Shown here: positions 25,278-34,730 of the stretch, in pieces
Layout: every line of letters starts with the position of its first letter
Position numbering within the stretch: the stretch's first letter is position 1
Origin: Leisingera sp. ANG59
Lineage (GTDB): Bacteria; Pseudomonadota; Alphaproteobacteria; Rhodobacterales; Rhodobacteraceae
Assembly (NCBI RefSeq): GCF_013317235.1
Contig: NZ_WLCM01000005.1
Coordinates: 151,214-202,808 of the forward strand
Length of the DNA stretch: 51,595 nt
Reading direction: 5' to 3'
Notes under the pieces: model-generated
Seen by the model: only the letters and a program-made list of their open reading frames with translations
What the model was told of the DNA's origin: nothing
Database searches by the model: none
Made by a program: the position numbers and the translations under genes

Positions 25278-26075
25278 CTACCGCTGCAGCAGGATCGGGA
25301 ACCAATCCTCACGCAAGCGCTGGCCAGGCTGCATATCATGGCCCGGGAAGGGCGGCGAAGTGCGGCCCGGGCGCTCCACATAGCGCGCGTCATCGCCCAC
25401 CAAGCGCAGCGAGAATGCGCGGCGGCGCGAGGTGGAAGTATTGCCGCGGGCGCCGTGCAGGGTCTTGTAGTTGAAGGCCACCGCATCGCCCGGCTGCATC
25501 GGGTATTCCAGCACCGTCATGCCCTCGGCATCCGGGTCCGGGACGGCCATGTACTGGCCTTCATCCGGGAAGAAATCCTCTTCCGACACCCAGCGGGTCG
25601 GCAGCACTTCCTTCTCCCATTTATGCGAGCCGGCCACACAGCGCAGTGTGGCCTCCTTCACCTCATCCAGCGGCGACCAGAAGCTGATGGTCTGCTGACC
25701 CTCGACGAAGTAATAGGGCCCGTCCTGATGCCAGGGGGTCGGCATCGAGGTGCCCGGCTCCTTGACCAGCACATGATCATGGAACATCTGCACCGAAGTG
25801 GATTTCATCAGATCGGCTGCGACTTCTGCAACAGGAGACTCTTGAATCACCTGCCGGAACTCAGGGATCCGGGTCCAGTTGCAGTAATCGTCAAAGAAGC
25901 GTCCGGTCTGGCCTGCCTTTTCGTTGTTCGAGGCATAGGGGCCCGGGTTGTCGATGTTGGCGGCGACGCCCGCACGCAGCAGCTCGACCTGGTTCGCAAA
26001 CAGGCCGCGGATCAGCACCACGCCGTCACGCTGGAATTGTTCGACATGCTCCGGGGTGATGAGGGGATGGACCAT
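25278..26075 (-). CDS. Phytanoyl-CoA dioxygenase (PhyH) family protein
   Basis: 265 residues from the ATG at 26075, preceded by GGAGG. An Fe(II)/2-oxoglutarate oxygenase fold: the HxD pair in TPWHQDGPYY, the distal His in KTLHGARGN, and an arginine for 2-oxoglutarate in the following RRRAFSLRLVG. It hydroxylates an unknown small molecule. A LysR-type gene is divergent across 100 bases and is its likely regulator. Confidence 0.85.
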   Translation of the reverse strand: MVHPLITPEHVEQFQRDGVVLIRGLFANQVELLRAGVAANIDNPGPYASNNEKAGQTGRFFDDYCNWTRIPEFRQVIQESPVAEVAADLMKSTSVQMFHDHVLVKEPGTSMPTPWHQDGPYYFVEGQQTISFWSPLDEVKEATLRCVAGSHKWEKEVLPTRWVSEEDFFPDEGQYMAVPDPDAEGMTVLEYPMQPGDAVAFNYKTLHGARGNTSTSRRRAFSLRLVGDDARYVERPGRTSPPFPGHDMQPGQRLREDWFPILLQR

Positions 26076-26175
26076 TGCTGCCTCCGCTGCTGATTGATGC
26101 AATTCTGATGCGCTCTTCCTGCCGCGGCCCATGGCATAGTTTCAAATCATATCTTTCTAATATACCCTTCGCCCC

Positions 26176-27108
26176 ATGTTATACCTAACTTTGCGCCACT
26201 ATGAATACATCTGTGCTGTGGCCCGGCACGGCAGCCTGTCAGCCGCGGCTGATGCCGTGCATGTGAGCCAGCCTGCGCTCTCCGCTGCGCTCAGCCGGAT
26301 TGAGGACCACCTGGGCCACCCGCTGTTCCTGCGCCGCCGCGGGGCGGCGTTGGCAATGACGCCGCTGGGCAGGCGGTTTGCGGAAAAAGCCCAGGCGCTG
26401 CTGGAACAGGCTGCTCTTCTGGAGAATCCAAATGCTGCGGGCGCCGGGCAGCAGCGGCTGGCGCTGGTCTGCTTCTCGGACCTTGCCCCCTTTCTGCTGG
26501 CGCCGGCGCTGAAGGCGTTGCGCGAGGCCTTGCCCGAAGTGGAAATCAGCCACAAGGCCTGCGGGTTTGAGCCGCTGATAAATGCTCTTTCTGAAGGAGA
26601 AGCGGACCTGGCGATCACCTATGACCTGGGGCTTGACGCAGGCTTTAGCCGGGCAGAATTGCAGCGGTTGTCACCGCATGCGCTGGTGCCGCCGGACCAC
26701 CCTTTGGCTGCACGCAGCGGGATATCCCTGTCGGAGCTGGCGGAGCACCCGCTGGTTCTGTCGCAGGAGGGCCTGTCGATGCATCATATGCTGGGTTTGT
26801 TCAAGGCGCATGGGCTGGTGCCGCAGATTGCGCACCGGGCCGGCTCGCTGGAGCTTCTGCGCAGTCTTGCGGCCAACGGTGAGGGCGTTGGCATCAGCTA
26901 CAGTCTGCCGCCTGGCAGGATGAGCTATGACGGCAAAGCCTTAAGCGCAATACGGGTCACGGATGCGGGGGCTGAAGAACCGGTGATTCTGGCTGCGCAT
27001 GCGGATCTGCCCGAGACGTCCGCGGCGCATCAGGCGCATTGCATACTAAAATCAGCGCTGAATGCCGCCCGGTCAGACCTTGCGCAAACGGATCACTACG
27101 TCGACTGA
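26176..27108 (+). CDS. LysR-family transcriptional regulator
   Basis: 310 residues. The N-terminal winged helix-turn-helix reads RHGSLSAAADAVHVSQPALSAALSRIEDHLG, followed by the effector-binding fold. It is divergent from the PhyH gene; the intergenic stretch near 26140-26170 is AT-rich and suits a LysR operator-promoter. The last 36 bases overlap the 3' end of convergent irr. Confidence 0.92.
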   Translation: MLYLTLRHYEYICAVARHGSLSAAADAVHVSQPALSAALSRIEDHLGHPLFLRRRGAALAMTPLGRRFAEKAQALLEQAALLENPNAAGAGQQRLALVCFSDLAPFLLAPALKALREALPEVEISHKACGFEPLINALSEGEADLAITYDLGLDAGFSRAELQRLSPHALVPPDHPLAARSGISLSELAEHPLVLSQEGLSMHHMLGLFKAHGLVPQIAHRAGSLELLRSLAANGEGVGISYSLPPGRMSYDGKALSAIRVTDAGAEEPVILAAHADLPETSAAHQAHCILKSALNAARSDLAQTDHYVD

Positions 27109-27489
27109 AGCGATTTCCATCCCCTCCGGCGCTTCCGGCAGTTTGTGGATCACAAGGTCCTGCGCGGGGGCATCGCTGACGCGGCCCTCATCCTCCCAGA
27201 AGAAATGGGGATGGTCGTGGGTATTGGTGTCGAAATAGCTTTTCGAGCCGTCCAACGGGATCTCCTGCAGCACGCCAGCATCGCAAAAGGCGCGCAGCGT
27301 GTTGTAAACCGTGGCCAAAGACACCGCAGCCCCGTTTTTCTTGGCCGACTCGAACAGGCTTTCGGCGGTAATGTGGCGGTGCTTGCCGTCGCCCACCAGC
27401 AATTCGGCGAGCGCAACCCGCTGCCGGGTGGGTCTCAGCCCGGCATCTGTCAGCCAGCGTGTGGCCACTTCTTCGCTGTTCGGCGTCAT
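27073..27489 (-). CDS. irr: Iron response regulator Irr (Fur family)
   Basis: 138 residues: the Fur-type DNA-binding domain (LRPTRQRVALAELL, AVSLATVYNTLRAFCDAGV) and the histidine-rich HDHPHFF segment typical of Irr, without the regular Fur metal-site cysteines. In Rhizobiales Irr senses heme and controls iron and heme genes; in Rhodobacterales it is found beside fabA-fabB as here. Its 3' end overlaps lysR. Confidence 0.9.
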   Translation of the reverse strand: MTPNSEEVATRWLTDAGLRPTRQRVALAELLVGDGKHRHITAESLFESAKKNGAAVSLATVYNTLRAFCDAGVLQEIPLDGSKSYFDTNTHDHPHFFWEDEGRVSDAPAQDLVIHKLPEAPEGMEIASVDVVIRLRKV

Positions 27490-27549
27490 GAGCAGGTCCT
27501 GCTTCGCGTTGCTGACCGTATATATAGGAGCAACACCCAGGGTTTTTCA

Positions 27550-27562
27550 AATGAAATTCATT
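27550..27562. promoter_or_regulatory. AATGAA-A-TTCATT palindrome between irr and fabA
   Basis: A perfect dyad of two six-base arms around one base, 60 bases upstream of irr. Its AT-rich form in an otherwise GC-rich region suggests an operator, perhaps for Irr itself, though it is not the classical rhizobial ICE motif. Confidence 0.4.
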
Positions 27563-27704
27563 CGCAGCTGGCAGGCCAGATCCGATGCGCCTGTGGCACA
27601 TTCAGTGCAGGAAGTGACGCGGGGTACCCTTGCAGGACCCTTTGGCCGGGTGTTACAGGGATCCAGATATATATACACGAACCTCAGGCAGGAGATGCGC
27701 CCGA

Positions 27705-28214
27705 ATGGCCGATTACCCCAGCAGCTTTGACAAGGACGATTTGCTGAAATGCGCGCGGGGCGAGCTGTTCGGTCCCGGCAACGCCCAGCTGCCGGCGCCG
27801 CCGATGCTGATGATGGACCGCATCACCGAGATTTCCGGTGACGGCGGCGAGCACGGCAAGGGCCATGTGATTGCGGAGTTCGACATCACCCCGGACCTGT
27901 GGTTCTTTGACTGCCATTTCCCCGGCAACCCGATCATGCCCGGCTGCCTGGGCCTGGACGGCCTGTGGCAGCTGACCGGCTTCAACCTGGGCTGGCGCGG
28001 CTGGCAGGGCCGCGGTTACGCGCTGGGTGTGGGCGAAGTGAAGCTGACCGGCATGGTACGCCCGGACCGCAAGATGCTGACCTACCGCGTGAACTTCACC
28101 AAAGCCGTGCAGACCCGCCGCCTGACCATGGGTGTCGCCGACGGCATCGTCGAGGCGGACGGCGATGTGATCTACCAGGTCAAAGATATGAAAGTGGCCC
28201 TGTCCGAAAGCTGA
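27705..28214 (+). CDS. fabA: 3-hydroxydecanoyl-ACP dehydratase/isomerase FabA
   Basis: 169 residues from the ATG at 27705 (AGGAG ten bases upstream); the frame is open further but adds nothing conserved. Active-site His in [19 protein letters not shown] and the catalytic Asp in the LGLDGLWQL segment are present. It dehydrates 3-hydroxydecanoyl-ACP and isomerises trans-2 to cis-3-decenoyl-ACP, the branch point to unsaturated fatty acids. First gene of fabA-fabB-fabI; an AT-rich TATATATA stretch at 27668-27675 may hold its promoter. Confidence 0.96.
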   Translation: MADYPSSFDKDDLLKCARGELFGPGNAQLPAPPMLMMDRITEISGDGGEHGKGHVIAEFDITPDLWFFDCHFPGNPIMPGCLGLDGLWQLTGFNLGWRGWQGRGYALGVGEVKLTGMVRPDRKMLTYRVNFTKAVQTRRLTMGVADGIVEADGDVIYQVKDMKVALSES

Positions 28215-28259
28215 TACGCTTTCCGGCAGGACAAAAGTCACAGAAACAGGAGTACGCAC

Positions 28260-29489
28260 ATGCGCCGCGTCGTCGTCACCGGTTTGGGGATTGTCTCCTC
28301 CATCGGGAACAATGCCGAAGAGGTCACCGCCTCTTTGAAGGCCGGGAAATCCGGTATCGTTGCCAGCCCGGAAATGGCTGAGCACGGCTTCCGCAGCCAG
28401 GTGGCCGGCACGCTGAAGATCGACGTGGCCGAGCATGTGGACAAACGCACCCTGCGGTTCATGGGCCCCGGTGCCGCCTACGCGCATATTGCGATGAGCC
28501 AGGCGATTGCCGATGCGGGCTTGTCCGAAGACCAGGTGGTCAACGAGCGCACTGGCCTGGTGGCAGGCTCCGGCGGCCCGTCGACCTCTGCCATGCTGAC
28601 CGCGCATCAGACCGTGCTGAAATCCGGTGCAACCAAGCGCATCGGTCCCTTTGCAGTGCCGAAATGCATGTCCTCGACGATCTCCGCGAACCTTGCGACC
28701 GCCTTCAAGATCAAAGGCATCAACTATTCGATCACTTCGGCCTGCTCGACCTCGCTGCACTGCATCGGCAATGCAGCCGAGCAGATCATGATGGGCAAGC
28801 AGGACGTGATGTTTGCCGGCGGCGGCGAGGAGCTGGACTGGACCCTCAGCTGCCTGTTCGACGCCATGGGCGCGATGTCGTCGAAAAAGAACGACGACCC
28901 GGAGAAAGCCTCCCGCGCCTTTGATCAGGACCGCGATGGGTTCGTGATCTCCGGCGGCGGCGGCATCGTGGTGCTGGAGGATCTGGAGCATGCGCTGGCC
29001 CGCGGCGCCAAGATCTATGCAGAGGTGACCGGCTTTGCCGCAACTTCTGACGGCCACGATATGGTGGCGCCGTCCGGCGAGGGCGGCGAGCGGGCGATGC
29101 GGCTGGCGCTGTCGACCCTGCCCGAGGGCCGCAGGGTGGATTACATCAACGCGCACGGCACCTCGACCCCGGTCGGCGATGTTGGCGAAGTTGAAGCCGC
29201 CCGCCGGGTGTTCGGCGAAGGCAATGTGCCGCCGATCTCCTCCACCAAGTCGATGACCGGCCACGCCCAGGGCGCTGCCGGCGCGCTGGAGGCGATCTTC
29301 TGCCTCCTGATGCTCGACAATGACTTCATCACCCCGTCGATCAACGTCGACACCCTCGCCGACGGCATCCAGCCGGGTGAGATTGCCACCAGCCTGGTGG
29401 AAAACGCCGGCCTCGACTCGGTGATGACCAACAGCTTCGGCTTTGGCGGCACCAACGGGTCGATGGTTCTGAGCAAGTACAAGGGATAA
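28260..29489 (+). CDS. fabB: 3-oxoacyl-ACP synthase I FabB
   Basis: 409 residues. The thiolase-fold catalytic triad is complete: Cys in TSACSTSLH, His in INAHGTSTP and His in SMTGHAQGA. It elongates the cis-3 acyl-ACP made by FabA. Forty-five bases after fabA with AGGAG before the ATG; fabI follows after six bases. Confidence 0.96.
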   Translation: MRRVVVTGLGIVSSIGNNAEEVTASLKAGKSGIVASPEMAEHGFRSQVAGTLKIDVAEHVDKRTLRFMGPGAAYAHIAMSQAIADAGLSEDQVVNERTGLVAGSGGPSTSAMLTAHQTVLKSGATKRIGPFAVPKCMSSTISANLATAFKIKGINYSITSACSTSLHCIGNAAEQIMMGKQDVMFAGGGEELDWTLSCLFDAMGAMSSKKNDDPEKASRAFDQDRDGFVISGGGGIVVLEDLEHALARGAKIYAEVTGFAATSDGHDMVAPSGEGGERAMRLALSTLPEGRRVDYINAHGTSTPVGDVGEVEAARRVFGEGNVPPISSTKSMTGHAQGAAGALEAIFCLLMLDNDFITPSINVDTLADGIQPGEIATSLVENAGLDSVMTNSFGFGGTNGSMVLSKYKG

Positions 29490-29495
29490 GCGACG

Positions 29496-30287
29496 ATGGC
29501 AGGACTGCTGACAGGCAAACGCGGCCTGATTATGGGCGTGGCCAACGACCGCTCCATCGCCTGGGGTATTGCCAAGGCGATGGCGGACGCAGGGGCCGAG
29601 CTGGCCTTCACCTACCAGGGCGAGGCTTTCGGCAAGCGGCTGGAGCCGCTGGCGCAGAGCGTTGGATCGGATTTCATGGTCGACGTGGATGTGACCGACG
29701 ATGCCTCGCTGGACGCTGCGTTTGAGCAGCTGGCGGGACGCTGGCCCGCGATTGACTTTGTGGTGCACGCGATTGCCTACTCGGACAAGAACGAGCTAAC
29801 CGGCCGTTTTCTGGACACCAGCCGGGCGAACTTCAAGAACTCACTGGATATCTCCGCCTATTCCTTCATCGAAGTCGCACGCCGCGCCTATCCGCTGATG
29901 AAGGATAACGGCGGTACCCTGCTGACCCTGACCTATCAAGGTTCGAACCAGGTGGTTCCGAACTACAACGTGATGGGAGTGGCCAAGGCAGCGCTGGAAT
30001 CGGCAACCCGTTATCTGGCCAACGACCTGGGCCCGGAAGGAATCCGCGTGAACGCGATCTCTCCCGGCCCGATGAAGACACTGGCCGGAGCTGCCATCGG
30101 CGGCGCGCGCAAGACATTCAAGCACACCGCGCAAAATGCGCCGCTGCGTGACAACGCGACGCTGGAGGCCGTTGGCGGCACAGCGGTTTATCTGGCATCG
30201 GATGCAGGCGCCTGCACCACCGGCGAGATCATCCGGGTCGATGGCGGCTTCCACATCCTGGGGATGCCGCAGCCGGATCACCTGTAA
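29496..30287 (+). CDS. fabI: Enoyl-ACP reductase FabI (NADH)
   Basis: 263 residues. SDR fold of the FabI type: GLIMGVANDRSIAWGIA at the nucleotide site, the YxxxxxxK pair in PNYNVMGVAKAALE, and NAISPGPMKTLA after it. It catalyses the last reduction of each elongation cycle and is the triclosan/isoniazid-class target in other bacteria. Six bases after fabB, so translationally linked. Confidence 0.96.
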   Translation: MAGLLTGKRGLIMGVANDRSIAWGIAKAMADAGAELAFTYQGEAFGKRLEPLAQSVGSDFMVDVDVTDDASLDAAFEQLAGRWPAIDFVVHAIAYSDKNELTGRFLDTSRANFKNSLDISAYSFIEVARRAYPLMKDNGGTLLTLTYQGSNQVVPNYNVMGVAKAALESATRYLANDLGPEGIRVNAISPGPMKTLAGAAIGGARKTFKHTAQNAPLRDNATLEAVGGTAVYLASDAGACTTGEIIRVDGGFHILGMPQPDHL

Positions 30288-30316
30288 CGGCCCTCATTTG
30301 CTCCGGCATCGACAAA

Positions 30317-30341
30317 AAAGGCGCCACTCTGGGCGCCTTTT
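30317..30341. terminator. Bidirectional terminator between fabI and FKBP gene
   Basis: AAAAGGCGCC, loop ACTCTG, GGCGCCTTTT. A- and T-runs flank both sides, so it can serve both convergent transcripts. Confidence 0.92.
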
Positions 30342-30353
30342 CCTTTTGCTGGT

Positions 30354-30782
30354 TCAGTTTACTGAAACCAACTCGATATCGAACACCAAGTCCTTACCCG
30401 CCAGGAAATGGTTGGCGTCCAGCGTCACGGTTTCGTCGCTGACTTCAACCACCGTCACCGGCAGCACCTGTCCGTCGGGGCTTTGCATCTGCAGCTGGGT
30501 GCCGAGGTCCAACGGGATGTCCGCCGGAATGCCCTCGCGCGGGATTTCCTGGCGCGCAGCAGGGTTGATCGGCCCGTAAGCTTCGGTGCAGGGGATTTCG
30601 AGGGTTTTCTTGTCGCCAGTGCTCATGCCCTCAAGGCCTGCATCCATGCCCGCGATCACATGGCCTGCACCAACGGTGAACTCCAAAGGGTCGCGCCCTT
30701 CGGAACTGTCGAAAACGGTGCCATCCGTCAGCTTGCCAGTGTAGTGGATGCGCACGGTGTCGCCGTTCTTTACCCCGGTCAT
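30354..30782 (-). CDS. FKBP-type peptidyl-prolyl isomerase, SlyD-like
   Basis: 142 residues. FKBP segments VRIHYTGKLTDGTVFDSSEGRDPLEF and VIAGMDAGLEGM flank an insert-in-flap of SlyD type (about residues 70-125), with NHFLAGKDLVFDIELV at the end. It lacks the histidine-rich metal tail of E. coli SlyD. A cytoplasmic folding helper catalysing prolyl isomerisation. Confidence 0.88.
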   Translation of the reverse strand: MTGVKNGDTVRIHYTGKLTDGTVFDSSEGRDPLEFTVGAGHVIAGMDAGLEGMSTGDKKTLEIPCTEAYGPINPAARQEIPREGIPADIPLDLGTQLQMQSPDGQVLPVTVVEVSDETVTLDANHFLAGKDLVFDIELVSVN

Positions 30783-30919
30783 GAGACCTCCAATCGGTTA
30801 CGGTTTGATAAAGGGGCGCAGCCTAGCGCCCCCGGACGCGATGTAAACCCGTATGGGTACAATTTCCTGCTTTGCCCCTCCTGCCGCATCATGCAAGTCT
30901 CGCCGCAGGGGAGCGAACC

Positions 30920-31606
30920 ATGCCAATTACCACCTGTATCTTCGACGCCTACGGAACTTTGTTCGATGTCGCCGCTGCGGCAAGGCAGGCCGCTGGCGAA
31001 CCCGAGTTTCCGCACCTGCGGGACAGTTGGGCGGAGCTCGCCAGCCACTGGCGGCTGAAACAGCTGCAGTACACCTGGCTGCGGGCCATCACCAATGCAC
31101 ACGCCGATTTCTGGGACGTGACCCAGGACGGGCTGGACTGGGCTATGGAGGCGACGGGGCTTCACGGCGATAAGGCGCTGCGCCAGCGGCTCCTGGATCT
31201 GTACTGGGAGCTGCAGGCCTACCCGGAAGTCCCTGCGATGCTGCAAGCACTGAAGGACGCGGGCATGAACACTGCAATCCTGTCGAACGGTTCTCCCGCG
31301 ATGCTGGATGGCGCGGTGCAGTCAGCGGGACTGGGGGGCGTGCTGGATGATGTGCTGTCGGTGGAAAGCGTCGGCATCTTCAAACCCGACGCCCGGGTTT
31401 ACGATCTGGTCGGAAAGCGGTTTGGCTGCGCACCGGAAGACGTGCTGTTCGTTTCCTCCAACGGCTGGGATGCTGCGGGCGCTTCCGGCTATGGCTTCGC
31501 CACCGCCTGGGTGAACCGAGCCGGCGAGCCAGTGGACCGGCTGCCCTGGAAACCCGCGCATATCCTGCCGGATCTGACGACTATCCCTGACCTCGCCAAG
31601 GACTGA
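30920..31606 (+). CDS. Haloacid dehalogenase type II
   Basis: 228 residues from the ATG at 30920 with GGGGAG six bases upstream. HAD nucleophile Asp9 in FDAYGTLFDV, then LSNGSP, the lysine in IFKPDARVY and the type II signature FVSSNGWDAAGA. Members hydrolyse (S)-2-haloacids to (R)-2-hydroxyacids, although many genomic members have other substrates. First of a co-directional catabolic run; the next gene starts seven bases later. Confidence 0.85.
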   Translation: MPITTCIFDAYGTLFDVAAAARQAAGEPEFPHLRDSWAELASHWRLKQLQYTWLRAITNAHADFWDVTQDGLDWAMEATGLHGDKALRQRLLDLYWELQAYPEVPAMLQALKDAGMNTAILSNGSPAMLDGAVQSAGLGGVLDDVLSVESVGIFKPDARVYDLVGKRFGCAPEDVLFVSSNGWDAAGASGYGFATAWVNRAGEPVDRLPWKPAHILPDLTTIPDLAKD

Positions 31607-31613
31607 AGCGCTC

Positions 31614-32444
31614 ATGCCACATTTTGACACTTCTGACGGACTGCGGCTGCATTACTCAGATGCGGGCTCAGGCTCGCCGCTTCTGTGCCTCGCCGGCCTG
31701 ACCCGGGATAGCCGGGATTTCCGCTACTTCGCGCCGCATGCCGCACGGTACCGGATGATAACGCTGGACGCGCGCGGACGCGGGCAGTCGGATCATGACC
31801 CGTACTTCTTGAATTACAACGTTCTGCGCGAATCACAGGACGTGCTGGCGCTGCTGGATCATCTGGGCCTCGGCCAAGCTGCCATCCTTGGCACCTCCCG
31901 CGGCGGGCTGGTCGCGATGACGCTGGCGGCGATGGCCAAGGACAGGCTTTCGGCGGTGATCCTGAATGACGTCGGTCCGGAGATCCCACCCGGGGGCATT
32001 GCAAGGATCATGGAATACGTGGGCCGCCGCCCGGCGGCAAAGACCTGGGAACAGGCTGCTGAGACCCTCAGCGCCTTGATGGCACCCGCTTTTCCTGACG
32101 TGCCCGCTGCCCGCTGGAAGGAGGAGGCAGAAGCCTTTTATGACCAAACGCCGGAGGGGCTTTCCCTGCGCTATGACCCGCGCCTGCGCGACGCGCTGCT
32201 GGCGCAGGCAGAAGCGGGCCCGCCGCCGGATCTTTGGCCACTGTTCCTGGCGCTGGACGGCCTGCCCTGCGGCGTGATCCGCGGCGCGAACTCCGATATT
32301 CTGGGCGCCGGAACCTTCGCGGAGATGCAGCGCCGCCTGCCCGCGTTGCAGGCCGCCGAAATAGCGAACCGCGGCCATGTGCCCTTTTTGGACGAGCCGG
32401 ACGCGCTCGCCCTCATCCATTCAGTTCTGGACCAGATCAGATGA
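31614..32444 (+). CDS. Alpha/beta hydrolase
   Basis: 276 residues. Oxyanion and nucleophile-elbow features are clear: LCLAGLTRDSRDF, nucleophile Ser in GTSRGG, and catalytic His in NRGHVPFLDEP. Substrate unknown. Its stop overlaps the start of the next gene as ATGA, so it is coupled to the PLP-dependent dehydratase. Confidence 0.85.
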   Translation: MPHFDTSDGLRLHYSDAGSGSPLLCLAGLTRDSRDFRYFAPHAARYRMITLDARGRGQSDHDPYFLNYNVLRESQDVLALLDHLGLGQAAILGTSRGGLVAMTLAAMAKDRLSAVILNDVGPEIPPGGIARIMEYVGRRPAAKTWEQAAETLSALMAPAFPDVPAARWKEEAEAFYDQTPEGLSLRYDPRLRDALLAQAEAGPPPDLWPLFLALDGLPCGVIRGANSDILGAGTFAEMQRRLPALQAAEIANRGHVPFLDEPDALALIHSVLDQIR

Positions 32445-33418
32445 CCTCAATTGCCATGATCGAAGCCGCGGCGGAGCGGCTGAAGGGCCATGCCCGCAAG
32501 ACTCCGCTTCTGTCCTCGCCGTTCCTGGACGAGATTGCCGGGCGGCGCCTGCTGGTGAAGGCGGAATGCCTGCAGCACACTGGATCCTTCAAGTTCCGCG
32601 GCGGCTGGTCGGCGGTCTCGGCGCTGAGCGAAGAAGAGCGTAAGCGCGGCGTGATCGCCTACTCCAGCGGCAACCATGCGCAGGGCGTGGCCGCCGCAGC
32701 CAAGGCGCATGAGGCGCCGGCAGTGATCGTTATGCCAGCGGACGCGCCGCAGCTGAAAATCCGGAACACCCGCGATCTGGGCGCCGAGGTGGTGCTGTAT
32801 GACCGTGCGGGCGGCGAAAGCCGCGAGGCGGTTGGCGCCTTGCATGCGGAAGCACGAGGGCTGACGCTGATCAAACCCTATGACGAACCACTGGTGATTG
32901 CCGGTCAAGGCACCTGCGGGCTAGAAATTGCCGAACAGGCCGAGGCGGAAGGCGTCAGCACGGCGGATGTGCTGGTAAACTGCGGCGGCGGCGGGTTGTC
33001 CTCGGGCATCGCCCTTGCGCTTGAAGCCCGTGCGCCGGGGCTGAGTGTCCGGCCGGTGGAACCCGAGGGTTTCGACGACGTAACCCGCTCCCTGGCCTCG
33101 GGTGAGGTGCAGCAAAACCCCAGCCTGTCCGGCTCCATCTGCGACGCCATCCTGACGCCGCAGCCGGGGGATATCACATTCCCGATCCTCAACCGCCTGT
33201 GCGGGCCGGGCATTGTGATCACAGAGGACGAGGCGCTGCAGGCCATGGCGCTGGCCTTCTTGCGGCTGAAGATCGTGCTGGAGCCCGGCGGGGCCGCATC
33301 GCTGGCGGCAGCCCTGTTCCACGCGGGCCAGATTGAAGGCGGTGCGGTGATTGCTGTGGCAACCGGCGGCAACGTCGATGCAGAGCTGTTCCGGGAAGCG
33401 CTCTCGCGTTATGCTTGA
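32441..33418 (+). CDS. PLP-dependent threonine/serine dehydratase family enzyme
   Basis: 325 residues. PLP lysine in TGSFKFRGG, the SSGNHAQG substrate loop and the phosphate-binding NCGGGGLSSG motif are intact. No C-terminal ACT domain, so it is of the catabolic threonine ammonia-lyase or serine racemase type rather than biosynthetic IlvA. Overlaps the upstream hydrolase gene by four bases. Confidence 0.88.
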   Translation: MTSIAMIEAAAERLKGHARKTPLLSSPFLDEIAGRRLLVKAECLQHTGSFKFRGGWSAVSALSEEERKRGVIAYSSGNHAQGVAAAAKAHEAPAVIVMPADAPQLKIRNTRDLGAEVVLYDRAGGESREAVGALHAEARGLTLIKPYDEPLVIAGQGTCGLEIAEQAEAEGVSTADVLVNCGGGGLSSGIALALEARAPGLSVRPVEPEGFDDVTRSLASGEVQQNPSLSGSICDAILTPQPGDITFPILNRLCGPGIVITEDEALQAMALAFLRLKIVLEPGGAASLAAALFHAGQIEGGAVIAVATGGNVDAELFREALSRYA

Positions 33419-33463
33419 GACCTGGCCGCGCGATGGTCCGCGCGGCAGCCAAGGGGACACGTC

Positions 33464-34660
33464 ATGACACGTTTCACCATCGCCTCGTTCAACGTCAAAA
33501 ACCTGATCGGCCCGGAGCGGGAATACTACCGCTTTCAAAGCTACACGCCTGAAGAGTACGCGTGGAAGGCGGATTGGATGGCCGACCAGCTGCTGACGCT
33601 GAACGCCGACATCGTCGGGTTTCAGGAAATTTTCGAGGAGGCGCCTTTGCGGCAGGTGGTCGCCGAGGCGGACCGCCGCGGGGCAGAGGCCAATGCGGCC
33701 AGCATCCCGGATCCAGCGAAACGCTATCACCGCAAGGCAATTTTCCAGAAACTGGCCTATGGCTCCTATGCCGAGGCGGAGCTTGCTTTTGCCCCCAACC
33801 TTAATGACACCGGCAAGCCGGGCAAGCGGCGGCCCGGACTGGCGGTGCTTTCACGATTCGGGTTTGAGGGCGAGCCTGAGGTAATTCAGGATCTGGCACA
33901 GCCATTGGACATACCTATGGCCTGTCTCGGTGAGGAAGAAGATGCAGGTTTTTATACCCTGCGGCGGCTGTCGCGCCCGATCCTGAAGGTGCGGGTGCCC
34001 GTGGGCGATCAGGTGATCAGCGTATTCAACTGTCATCTGAAGTCGAAACTTGGTGAATACATCAAGCCGCAAGGCGCCCCCTACCCGCCCGAGACCGTGC
34101 TGACGGCCTATGATGCTGCGGGCCGGGCTATGGGTGCGCTGCGCGCGGCGTTGCGGCGGATGGGAGAAGCCTGGGTACTGCGCCGCGCGGTGCTGGACGA
34201 GCTGGATCAGGGGCGCCCCGTGATGGTGCTGGGGGATTTCAACGACGGCGAACATGCGGTCAGCAGCGAGATTATCTCCGGTGAGGTGCCGTTCAGGAAC
34301 TATGCCTGGACGCTGAGGCATAACGCCGAGCATCCGGGCGACCGTTACAGCGAGGAGGAGGATGTGCAGATCCGGGAAGCTATCGACCGGGTGCGGCTGC
34401 GCTCGGCAGAGAACATGTTCCTGCGGAAATCCCTGCGCGATGTGGTCTACACTACTGCATTTGGCGGCGTGCATGAGAGTATAGACCAGATCTACATGTC
34501 CCGCCATTTTGACCCGGATTGGCACGGAGCGGTCGGCAAGATGCACTACTACAGCGTCTTCAACGACCATCTTACCGATGGCAGCCACCCGGAAGCCCCA
34601 TACAACAAACTCGCTTCCGATCACGGCCAGATCATGGCCCATATGGAACTGCGCAGCTGA
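33464..34660 (+). CDS. Endonuclease/exonuclease/phosphatase-family protein
   Basis: 398 residues. EEP fold motifs: SFNVKNL at the first strand, metal-ligand Glu in GFQEIFEE, NCHLKSK, the metal-binding LGDFND, and the catalytic Asp-His near the end in LASDHGQIM. No signal peptide, so probably cytoplasmic. Substrate (DNA, nucleotide or phosphoester) unknown. AAGGGG is seven bases before the ATG. Confidence 0.8.
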   Translation: MTRFTIASFNVKNLIGPEREYYRFQSYTPEEYAWKADWMADQLLTLNADIVGFQEIFEEAPLRQVVAEADRRGAEANAASIPDPAKRYHRKAIFQKLAYGSYAEAELAFAPNLNDTGKPGKRRPGLAVLSRFGFEGEPEVIQDLAQPLDIPMACLGEEEDAGFYTLRRLSRPILKVRVPVGDQVISVFNCHLKSKLGEYIKPQGAPYPPETVLTAYDAAGRAMGALRAALRRMGEAWVLRRAVLDELDQGRPVMVLGDFNDGEHAVSSEIISGEVPFRNYAWTLRHNAEHPGDRYSEEEDVQIREAIDRVRLRSAENMFLRKSLRDVVYTTAFGGVHESIDQIYMSRHFDPDWHGAVGKMHYYSVFNDHLTDGSHPEAPYNKLASDHGQIMAHMELRS

Positions 34661-34730
34661 ACCCTGCCGATTGCTTTACCTCCCAGCTCCGGAACAGGTA
34701 GACTGCGGCGGAGCAGAGATGAGGTACCCC

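Noticed and set aside
27684-29768. 694-codon open frame on the minus strand opposite fabA and fabB
   Set aside because: Complementary to two clearly functional genes; composition is typical of an antisense frame in GC-rich DNA.
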